NCBI GenBank assembly: GCA_963727915.1
Contig: CAVSID010000002.1
Coordinates: forward strand, 372,001 to 436,000
Direction of reading: 5' to 3'
DNA from: CAWAND01 sp963727915
GTDB taxonomy: Bacteria; Chloroflexota; Anaerolineae; Anaerolineales; E44-bin32
DNA length: 64,000 nt
In this document: one piece after another, positions 56,149 to 64,000 of the stretch
Layout: each line of letters starts with the position of its first letter
How positions within the stretch are numbered: the first letter of the stretch is position 1
Position numbers and translations under genes: made by a program
The notes under the pieces: model-generated
What the model was told of the DNA's origin: nothing
What the model saw: only the letters and a program-made list of their open reading frames with translations
The model's database searches: none

Positions 56149-59100
56149 TCACGTCGGCATATCCACGACCCTCACCCGCTCGCCCACGTCCAGGAAACAC
56201 AGCTTTCCCACGGGCTGCTCCCCAAGCAGCCTCTCGACGGCCAAGACATAGGGGCGGACCTGCGCCTTGAAATGGGCCTGGGCGGCCTCCTGCATTGCCT
56301 GCTCATCGACCAGATGATCGGTCTTGAAGTCCAGCACAACCCACTTGTCGTCCAATCGATACAGCACGTCGATCACGCCTGACCGCGCCCATGGATCGCC
56401 GAGGGAGACTGTGAAGGGCACCTCGTGCAATCGGGGGTCCGCCCGCTGCAGCTCATCCCAAATCGGATCGTCTGCAAGGCGTTCCAAAAGCGCCTCCGCC
56501 TGTGCCACGGCCTCCCCGCGTTGGCTCGGATTCACCAAACCGGCGCGCAGCGCCTCGGTTGCCATGAGGCCTTCGAACGCAGGATCGCCCGGCCGACACT
56601 CGCGCTGGAGCGCAGTGTGAACCAGGCGCCCCAGCGCTGCGCGTGGCACCGTTCTCTCCGAGCGCGTCGCCCGCCAATCGGGATCAGCCTCGGCATCCAA
56701 GCTGTCGTCCGTAGCTTCTATCTCGGTCACCTCTATCGGTGCGAACAGATCCTTCTCACTCGAGCTCGGCCAATCAGGGGCGTTCAGTGTCTGCTCTTCG
56801 AACATGATGTCTTCCGTGGCCACGCTGAGTGCCAGGGGGTTGCCGGCCGGGCTGGCCAAGACGGCTAGCTCCTGACCGGACGACGCCAACGACTGAGCGT
56901 CGAGGTTCAACGTTGCCATCATTTGGGCCATCCATCCGGCCGCCGACCAGCGGCCCCGGTTCTGTGTGATATGCCCGCTGATCACCAGCTTGTCTCTGGC
57001 CCGAGTGGCGGCCACGTACAGCAAGCGCCTGGCTTCAGCCTCGGATTGCGCTCGGTCAATCGCGCCTGCCAAGCGATACGCCAGGGACTCGCCCTCCACC
57101 CTGTCCGCCCGGGGCGCCACACCGACCACGGGCGAGACATACACGCTGGCCCGGCTGGTTGGAGGCCGCCGCGAGGCGTCTGCTAACACGGCAATGTCAA
57201 ATTCGAGCCCCTTGGCTTTGTGGATGGTCATCAAGCGCACGGCCCCTTCCGCCTCGGCCGGCGCCTCTCCCTCCCTGGCACCTACAGCGCGCAGCGTCCG
57301 CAAGTAGGCGAGGAACTCGGTCAGACGTACGACCTGGCTGGTCTGGGCATCTTCAATCAGCTTGTCCACATTGCGCCAGAGTCGGCTATGCGAAGAGGCC
57401 AGGACAGCGCGCAGGTCCAGCCGATCGACGACGCGTTTGAGCAGCGCCACAACGGGAAGCCGGTCCACCCAGGGGAGCAGATCGTCCAGCACGGCCAGGG
57501 CGCGCTCGGCGGCCACGCGATCCGAGGCCAGGGCCATGCCCCCCGAATCCGCAACCGACTGACGCAGCGGCCGCCGCAACCCCCCATTCTGGATTCTGAG
57601 CGCAAAGATCCCCGAATCGCTCATGCCGATGGCCGGCGAGCGCAGGAAACCGGCCATGGCGAGATCATCCGTGGGATCGGCCAACAGCCGCAGAGTGTTC
57701 AACAAATCGCGAATCTCTGGCCGGTCGTAGAAGCCGCGGCCAGCCACGGTGACAAAGGGGATGCCCGCCTGCTCGAGGGCAAGCTCGTAGTCCTCGAACC
57801 CGGTGGAGGCGCGAAACAGCAGTGCAACCTGATCCCACGCCCGGATCTCGCCCGCCGACTTCATCGTCAGCAGCCTTCGGCACAGCGCCTGCGCCGCCCT
57901 GGGCCGGGCGTCTTCGGCCCGTTCTCCCACACCCAGGGCCAGTTCGAGGAAGGGAGAACCCGCGCCGGGTAACTGTCGAAATGGGTCCAGCGCCGTGTAA
58001 GGCACATCGTACAGTTCGTCGCCCTCGGCGGTCCCCATGATCTGGCTCAGGATTTCATCCAGCCCTGAGAGCAAGCCGGCATGGGTTCGGAAGGTGGTCG
58101 AGAGATCGAAGATCCTACCGCCGCCGCGAGCTTTTTGGACCCGCAGTTGGCGGAAGACCGTGACGTCAGCCCCTCGGAAGCGGTAGATGCTCTGGCGGGC
58201 ATCACCGACCACGAACAGCTTGCCCTGCCCTTCGCCCGTCAGGCGCTCGATGATCTCCCGCTGTCTGGCATTGGTGTCCTGAAATTCGTCAACCAGAACG
58301 GCACCAATCGCCTCCCCCCAGCGACGCTGGACCGCCGGGTCGGCCAGTAGGGTCAGCGCCCCGGCCTCGAGGTCATCGAAATCGAGGGCCCTTCTGGCGT
58401 CCAACTGCTTGCGGTAGCCGCGTTCTGCCTCGGCGAAGAGCTCCTTGATGCGAGGCGCATCTTCGGCGAACCGGGCTTCGATCGAGGGATCGGGCCGCGG
58501 ATCCTTGGCACTGCCTCCGCCCAGCCATGGCTCCAGTGTGTCTCCGTATCGCTGACGGATGACCTCGACGGCTGACCTGGCGGTGCCATCCTTGCGACCC
58601 AAGTTGGTTCGCATGGACTCCCGGCGCAGGTCAAACAATGCCCCGGCGGCCTCGATCAGCCGGCCGTCATTGAGCGCCGAATGCACCTCATCCCAGCCAG
58701 CAAGGAGCGCCTCAACCTGAGAGGCCATGCCGTCCGTCATTTCGCCTGCTTCGGCCTGGCCCCTGGACAGCGCAACCAGGTTTCCCAATGCCGTTGTGAC
58801 GGCAGGATCACCGGCGAAGCCTCGCAGCGCCGCATCGATGGCCGATGAAGCCATCCAGTCGGCGTCCAATTCGACGTCAAACGCCTGTCTGGTGTCCAGA
58901 CGGCGATTGAGCAGCTCGGACAGCACGGTTCGGAGCGCGTACGGGCGAAAGGCCCCGAATAACTCGACCACGTCCTGGCGGCCTACAGCCCAAGCAAGCG
59001 CGTCCTCCACTGCCTGGGCCTTTAAGGCAGCCGACCAGCCCTCGTCCACGACATCAAAACCGGGATCAACCGCCGCCTCCGCTGGATGTGAACGCAACAG

Positions 59101-59475
59101 CTCAGCGCACAGGCTGTGAATGGTACCGATTCGGGCGGCGTCCATTTGGGACTCGAGCGCTTCCCAACCCTGCTGGCGATCGCCTTCTGCCTGCCGGGCC
59201 AGGGCTGTCACCTGCGCCCGGATGCGGTTGCGCATCTCACGTGCCGCCTTCTCGGTGAAGGTGATTGCCACCACCTGCCTTGGCGATAGCCCGTGCGCCA
59301 GGTGCCAGAGATATCTGGCCACCAAGGTCTGTGTCTTGCCCGTGCCCGCACCGGCCGTGACCACCACGTCCCCACCGGATTCAACCACCGCCTCCAGTTG
59401 GTCCGGTGTGAGGCCGAGCAATTTCTCAAGGGCCTCAGGTGTGAGAAGAGGGAGCCCGTTGACCATGGGCGACAT
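56149..59475 (-). CDS. addA: AddA-type UvrD helicase/nuclease
   Basis: A 1108-residue SF1A helicase with a C-terminal nuclease, the AddA part of the double-strand break resection complex. Q motif TPDQLEAV, Walker A TAGAGTGKTQT (41-48), ITFTEKAAREMRNRIRAQV, Walker B AVLVDEFQDTNARQ, GDARQSIYRFRGADV, LMTIHKAKGLEFDIAVLADA, VAATRARDKLVISG and a PD-(D/E)XK nuclease (GVIDVLYRLDDKWVVLDFKT). The gene is free of frame breaks. The ATG at 59475 overlaps the addB stop by one base (TGATG). Confidence 0.92.
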   Translation of the reverse strand: MSPMVNGLPLLTPEALEKLLGLTPDQLEAVVESGGDVVVTAGAGTGKTQTLVARYLWHLAHGLSPRQVVAITFTEKAAREMRNRIRAQVTALARQAEGDRQQGWEALESQMDAARIGTIHSLCAELLRSHPAEAAVDPGFDVVDEGWSAALKAQAVEDALAWAVGRQDVVELFGAFRPYALRTVLSELLNRRLDTRQAFDVELDADWMASSAIDAALRGFAGDPAVTTALGNLVALSRGQAEAGEMTDGMASQVEALLAGWDEVHSALNDGRLIEAAGALFDLRRESMRTNLGRKDGTARSAVEVIRQRYGDTLEPWLGGGSAKDPRPDPSIEARFAEDAPRIKELFAEAERGYRKQLDARRALDFDDLEAGALTLLADPAVQRRWGEAIGAVLVDEFQDTNARQREIIERLTGEGQGKLFVVGDARQSIYRFRGADVTVFRQLRVQKARGGGRIFDLSTTFRTHAGLLSGLDEILSQIMGTAEGDELYDVPYTALDPFRQLPGAGSPFLELALGVGERAEDARPRAAQALCRRLLTMKSAGEIRAWDQVALLFRASTGFEDYELALEQAGIPFVTVAGRGFYDRPEIRDLLNTLRLLADPTDDLAMAGFLRSPAIGMSDSGIFALRIQNGGLRRPLRQSVADSGGMALASDRVAAERALAVLDDLLPWVDRLPVVALLKRVVDRLDLRAVLASSHSRLWRNVDKLIEDAQTSQVVRLTEFLAYLRTLRAVGAREGEAPAEAEGAVRLMTIHKAKGLEFDIAVLADASRRPPTSRASVYVSPVVGVAPRADRVEGESLAYRLAGAIDRAQSEAEARRLLYVAATRARDKLVISGHITQNRGRWSAAGWMAQMMATLNLDAQSLASSGQELAVLASPAGNPLALSVATEDIMFEEQTLNAPDWPSSSEKDLFAPIEVTEIEATDDSLDAEADPDWRATRSERTVPRAALGRLVHTALQRECRPGDPAFEGLMATEALRAGLVNPSQRGEAVAQAEALLERLADDPIWDELQRADPRLHEVPFTVSLGDPWARSGVIDVLYRLDDKWVVLDFKTDHLVDEQAMQEAAQAHFKAQVRPYVLAVERLLGEQPVGKLCFLDVGERVRVVDMPT

Positions 59476-62400
59476 CAGCCTCCCCAGCCCGAAGGCTGGT
59501 AGCGCCAGCACCAAGCTGCGGCCGGGCAGTAACTCGGGCAGCCCCCGCTCGGCGGAATCGGCTGGAAGGCGCCCTCTCGGGTTCCCATGAGGATACGGAC
59601 CACGTGCTTGCTGGCCACGGCGTAGGCGGCTTGTGGTCCGATAAGCGGTCGGCCGTCCACGTCGGCTTCGAACGTGCTCAATTTGAGGGATCCGGGCGCA
59701 GCCTGGCGGATCTTCCAATAGAATCCTTCCACCGGGTCACCCATCCCTAGGGCGCGCTCCGCTCCGAGTGCGTACAGCGGAAGCTGGAGCCGTCTGCCTT
59801 CCTGTAGGTCGCTGGCGGCCAGGTGACTCGATCCTGTCTTGTAATCAATGATGCGTAGCTCGCCAGCCTGGTTGCGGTCCACGCGATCGATGAAGCCGCG
59901 CACACGGATCGTCCCCAGCTGTGTTTCGAGTTCCAGCGGCGGGCTATCCCCTAACCCAAACGCTGCTTCAAGTCCGGCTGGGATCCAGCCTTCATCGAGC
60001 TCAGCCAGCGCTTCTATGGTTGCTTCCAGCATGGCCAAGAGGTCTTGGCGCTCAACGCCCCAAAGGGGCGTGGGGCGGAACCCGAAATGCTGCGGCGCGT
60101 CGCTGAAGACGTCCGATGAAACGCTGGCCAGGCTGCGTTTGACCGACGGCAGATCGGTGGGGTCGTCCGCCTCAGCGTAAGCGCGCTCTAAAATGGCGTG
60201 AAGCATCGAACCGAGCTGGGCTGCGTCAAATCCGAGCTCGGGAGGCTCATGCGCCTCCAACCCAAGCACAACCGATACGAAGAACTGGTGAGGACACGCG
60301 CCGTAGGTCTCCAGCCGGCTCGGGCTCCAGATATGGTCCGGGCCATACAGGGCACCAAGCGCCCCTTGGTCCATCCCCAGGTCGCCTTCGAAGGGGCCCT
60401 CCGGCGTTGGCAGCGACCGGGCCGAGAGCACATCCCGAGCGTGGCGAAGCTGGTCCCAGCGCTCGCCTAGGCTGGCGAGGTAGTGTTCGGGTAGGCCGCC
60501 TCGGCGCACGCCCCAGAACAGGACCTCCTGGACAGAGGCCGCATCCGCCAGCGGACGCGGCGCCTCGGTGGAGATCCGCTGCACCGATTCCGAACACATG
60601 ACGGCCGCCGCCTCCCAATACGGTGATGGCAGCCAGGCTTCACCGTCATCCGCCAGATACGGCCTGGTCAGCAGCAGCCAACCGTCGGCGCGGGTGACGG
60701 CTTGGTAGAAGAGGCCGGTCTGCTCCCGGCCGAGTCTGGGCTCGAGGCCCAGGCCTTGCCGCACTTCATCGGGTAAGAAGGGGTCCTCCCGCTCGACCTG
60801 CGGCAGCACGCTTTCCGAAAGGCCCAGGACGGCCACGGCCCGGTAGCGGACTCCCCGCGCTTCCAGCAAGCGCAGCACCGTCACCGGCGGCTTGTTCCAA
60901 TCACTTTCCTCCTCGAATTCCGTCGCCTCGAGCAGGGCACGAAGCTCGCCCACAAACTCCGCGTACGTCATGGCTTCCGGATCGGCCAGCTCGTCACCCA
61001 GGACCAGGGCTCGCAGGGAGGCCCGCAACCGGCCCAGCGCCGCCGTGTCGCTAGCGGTCGTCTGCCGCGCCGGGAAGGCAAGGTCGTCCATCAGGTCTTC
61101 TAACCAAGCCGCCCAACCCCCGGGTATCCGAGGCGCCGGGGGGCTGAGGCGTTCGGCCAGGGCGGACAGGCCGCGGCCCAGCCGAAGGGCCTGGTCGCCC
61201 CGAGGCACACCTTCCGTGGAGATATCGGGGTCATCCAGCGCCGGGGCCCCGGCAGGGGTTTTGGCCAGGCGGCCCAGTGCGTCGAGCCAGACCTCCAGTC
61301 CGTTTACAACCTGGCCGTATCGGCTGGCGGCCTCGAGAAGCTGACGATCGACCGGTGAGAGCTCATATGGCCCCAGCTCGAAATAGGGTGAGTGGACGGC
61401 GTCCAGCGTGAGCCGTTGGGGCCAATCCAGAGACGGCAGCGCCAGCAGATCCAAAAGCGCCACCACGCCCGGGGCCGACGTGAGGGGTTCGCCATGGGTA
61501 AACCTCAGCGGCACACCGAACTCGGCGGCCGCCCGCCGCAGGAGCGGACGATAGCGGGCCGGATCGGGTGTCACCAAGGCGCAGTCCCCGGCCGCCAAAC
61601 CGTCCCGAAGGATACGCGCCTTGAGCCAGCGCAGGGCCTCGCGCGCCTCTTCCATCGGAGAACGGGCTTCGATGAGCGCCAAACGGGGGGTTGGGGCAAC
61701 GGGCTCGGCGCCCGGTTCGAACAACCCCTTTTCGAAGTCCGCCAGGGCCTGAACCTGGTGGACCTGGCTGGCCAGCATTTCAATGCGAAACTCGAGGCCG
61801 GCCTCGATCAGGCGCTCCAGGGACCGAGCGAAGCGGCGATGAGCTCTCCGATTCATCCCCTCCGTCCCGGGCAGGGTTATCCGCAGCTCGGGAACGGCTC
61901 GGGCCAGGGACGCCAGCGCGCGTAGTTGGTCGCCCTCAAATGAGTTCGAACCCGTCGACCACGACCAGCGCCACATCTTCGAGCAAATCGGGCATCTCGT
62001 CGAGGCCGCCACAGGCGCTGGCGTTGAGGCTCTCACTGTCAACCCAACCGGCGCGGCCGAGGCGAAGTCGGTAGCCGGCGCGAATCCTCGCCAATTCGCC
62101 CAGCCAAGGCGCAGAATCCTCGGCGACTCGCTCGAGACTTTCCGGGGAAACACTCGCCTGATCCAGCTCGGCAATGGCCCCGGCCATCGCCTCCAGAAAT
62201 CCGGGGCGGCCCGCCAGGGCCATGTAGTGAGGCAACGCGCCTTCGGCTGCCAGGCCCCGGATCGCCTGGCGGAGAACCAATCGCTGAACTGGGCCCGGCA
62301 CCACCGGAGCGAATCTCGCTGCCCGAGCCAGGACCTCTTGGAACAGATCGCCAAAGGTCCCCACCCTGACCCCCAGGGCTCCGCCGACTTGGCCCAGCCG

Positions 62401-62547
62401 TTGACGATAGGCGGCCACGGCTAACCGCTCCGGCGCGATCACCCAGACCGGCGCCAATGGCGATGCCTTGCGCACCTCCAGAATGCGGGTCAGTGTGAGA
62501 TGCGTTTTGCCGGAGCCCGGCGGGCCAAGGCTGAGCCAGACGGTCAA
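59475..62547 (-). CDS. addB: AddB-type inactivated helicase/nuclease subunit (one frame break)
   Basis: A ~1023-residue AddB. The N-terminal P-loop is LGPPGSGKTHLTL (residues 8-15), the Fe-S cluster ligands are the Cys in YGACPHQFF and the triple Cys in GGCPSYCPAAAWCW, and the nuclease domain is FIDRVDRNQAGELRIIDYKT. With AddA it resects double-strand breaks for RecA loading. A break near 61945 separates VVDGFELI from the next frame. The TTG start at 62547 is supported by GGAAGG 5 nt upstream. Dyad E lies 24 nt upstream. Confidence 0.9.
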
Positions 62548-62571
62548 GACGGCCTTCCATAGACGGGCATA

Positions 62572-62589
62572 TTGTGAAATTCCTCACAA
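62572..62589 (-). promoter_or_regulatory. TTGTGA-N6-TCACAA dyad E, upstream of addB
   Basis: On minus it reads TTGTGAGGAATTTCACAA and ends 24 nt before the addB TTG. It lies about +36 to +53 from the predicted transcription start. It differs from dyad C in only one base. Confidence 0.7.
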
Positions 62590-62631
62590 ATGGCACGGGG
62601 AGCCGATCAGCCGTGGCCCGCGCCGGAGGCT

Positions 62632-62660
62632 AGTATACGGCGCTCGCAGCACCACCACAA
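62632..62660 (-). promoter_or_regulatory. Promoter of addB-addA
   Basis: On minus TTGTGG (62660-62655), 17-bp spacer and TATACT (62637-62632) predict a start near 62625, giving a ~77-nt leader before the addB start. Confidence 0.6.
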
Positions 62661-62693
62661 CGCTGCCAGATTGGAGCTGGGGAAGAGACGAAC

Positions 62694-63927
62694 TCAGCCC
62701 TCGCGGAATGCGCTGGCGAAGCGGCGCAGGGAAAGCGGCTCGCCGCTGAGGAGCGTTTGGACCCTGAACAGGCGGCCCATTAGCAGCAAAGTCCCCGCGC
62801 CCGTGGTCAGAAGCAACCCTAGGCTGAGCGCAAGCTGCCAGGGTGGAACGGCGGTTGAGGTCATTCGCATCAGCATGGCCACCGGAGCCGAGAACGGGAA
62901 CAAGCTCAAGGCCACAGCGAAGAGGCTGTCGGGCGCACTGACGATGGCGGTCCACAGGTAAATCGGCACCATCATGGGGGCAATGATGAGCAACACCCAG
63001 GCACGGCTGCCCTCCCTGTCCGGCGCCAACGCGCCGACGCCTGCCATCAGGGCTGAGTACAGCAGGAATCCGCCCAATGCGAAGGGCACCACCAGGGCCC
63101 CCTCCAGGGGCGAAATCTGCAGCGCCTGGACGGCGCTCACGGCGTTGCCGCGCAGGCTCTGCAGCCACACGGAGCCCATGCCGAACCAGACGACATACTG
63201 GATCACTGTTAGCATTCCGAGCCCGATCATCTTGCCCAGCAAGAGCTGCCGCGGGCGAAGTGAGACCAGCAGCACCTCCAGGGTCCGGTTGCTCTTCTCG
63301 TTGACGATGCTCTGGAGCAGGAAACTTCCGCTGGTGAAGAGCGGGATCATGACGGCCATCGTCACCAAGAAGGGCAACATGAGGTTCATGAAACCGCCGG
63401 AGGTGCCCTCGGGTTTGAGATTCACGAAGGCCGGCGATCCGCCGGAGCCAAACGGCCAAAGAAGCCGGGTCAGTTGCGCTTCGTCGGCATGGGGGAGCAA
63501 GTTGCCGAGCAGGAGCCAGTTCACCGCCCGCAAGTCCGGCGAGCTGGTGGGCAAATCAAGGGTCACATAAGTCAGGTCGCCAGTTTCCTTGTAGTCGGCA
63601 GGGATGGCGACATAGGCTTGCAGGCTGCCAGTTTCCAGAGCCATGTCCGCAGCGGCTCGACTGGGAAAGAGCTTGAAGTCCCCTGGCGAGAGCGGCGGCG
63701 GGACGCGTTGGATCAAGCCGGCGGGATCGATGAGCCCGATCGGGCCGCTGGTCGAGCTCTCCCCTGTCAGCGAGTTCGAGCGGCGGTGTTGGGTTGGAGA
63801 ACGATTGGCTTTGAAACGCCCACATCAGCAGGATGAGACCGGGGGTAAAGAAGGTGGTAAACAGAAAACCGCGCGAGCGCACTCGGACACGGAACTCCCG
63901 CCAGCCGACGAGCAGCGCGTTTCTCAC
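62694..63927 (-). CDS. ABC-2 type transporter permease (one frame break)
   Basis: A ~410-residue permease. The N-terminus (NALLVGWREFRVRVRSRGFL with FTTFFTPGLILLMWAFQ) has the first helix, a large extracytoplasmic loop follows (RAAADMALETGSLQAYVAIP), and six helices come after (FLVTMAVMIPLFTSGSFLLQ with SIVNEKSNRTLEVLLVSLRP, typical of ABC-2/NatB). A break near 63770 shifts the loop. Probably part of an exporter with an ATPase encoded upstream, off the right edge. The GTG start overlaps an upstream stop in one frame (GTGA). Confidence 0.85.
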
Positions 63928-63955
63928 GTGAACCTTTCCCTTCCGTCAGGGCTGA

Positions 63956-64000
63956 TCATCGGCCCATCAAAGCCCTGAGGATGGCGCCCGGGCGCAGGCT
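63956..64000 (-). CDS. Possible 3' end of an ABC transporter ATP-binding gene (truncated at the edge)
   Basis: Fourteen codons (SLRPGAILRALMGR) read into the window on minus and end at a TGA 28 nt before the permease GTG. Such endings occur in ABC-2 ATPase subunits, and the place in the operon is right. The evidence is slight, and another frame remains open to the permease start. Confidence 0.28.
   Translation of the reverse strand, partial: SLRPGAILRALMGR

Noticed and set aside
62590..62961. Plus-strand ORF starting at dyad E (MARGADQPWP)
   Set aside because: It is antisense to the ABC permease, without a ribosome site or motif.
1..64000. CRISPR array, insertion sequence or prophage
   Set aside because: No regularly spaced repeats, transposase or integrase motifs, or phage structural genes were found on either strand.

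Overview
The window looks like a piece of a Chloroflexota (Anaerolineae-like) chromosome. This is inferred from high G+C, lipoproteins with long Thr/Pro/Ala linkers, CpXC and G5/propeller proteins, SdrD-B and ZU5-like surface proteins, an SPL-like radical SAM protein and many eukaryotic-like signalling proteins. No 16S, tRNA, CRISPR array or insertion sequence was found. Roughly half of the genes carry one or more reading-frame breaks, including single-copy housekeeping genes (ftsH, ligA, typA, fni). This fits uncorrected indel errors in the assembly better than decay, so such loci are annotated as one gene across the breaks, with approximate break positions.

Layout. 1-5.1 kb (+): surface propeller protein, UDP-glucuronate decarboxylase-like epimerase, GtrA, a small conserved protein, hotdog thioesterase, ChlI/BchI-like AAA ATPase. 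acpP follows on the minus strand. 5.5-7.6 kb (+): isoprenoid pair, fni and a polyprenyl diphosphate synthase. 7.7-14.1 kb (+): a tight seven-gene signalling operon with a kinase-PQQ propeller, PP2C phosphatase, J-domain/VWA fusion, Zn-ribbon/FHA protein, 80-aa protein, OmpR-type regulator and MglA/CvnD-like GTPase. 14-18 kb (-): lipoprotein, DUF971, SH3b protein, diacylglycerol kinase-like protein. 18.2-21.2 kb (+): second Ser/Thr kinase, ftsH. 21.3-31.7 kb: acyl-CoA synthetase (-), class III aminotransferase, histidine kinase and CpXC protein (+), then alpha-oxoamine synthase, ligA and a GT2 (-). 31.9-44.5 kb: DHA2 transporter, zinc-ribbon protein, YjbQ, a roadblock-like protein with a Rab-like GTPase, SLC13 permease, EamA exporter, class IV aminotransferase, duplicated membrane protein, TPR-like and LCP proteins, methyltransferase. 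44.5-64 kb: typA, surface proteins, and a run of minus-strand DNA repair genes (uracil-DNA glycosylase, SPL-like radical SAM, 3-methyladenine glycosylase-like, addB-addA), with an acyltransferase and MFS transporter on plus and an ABC-2 permease at the end.

Two regulatory signals stand out. A perfect TTGTGA-N6-TCACAA dyad occurs five times, always between genes. Three copies lie 14-34 nt upstream of the start codons of three DNA repair loci. Separately, the radical SAM repair gene has a TTGACA-17-TACAAT promoter with a LexA-type box (GAACATCCGTTC) at the predicted transcription start. The signalling operon and the roadblock/Rab-like pair are the best candidates for an uncharacterised system.
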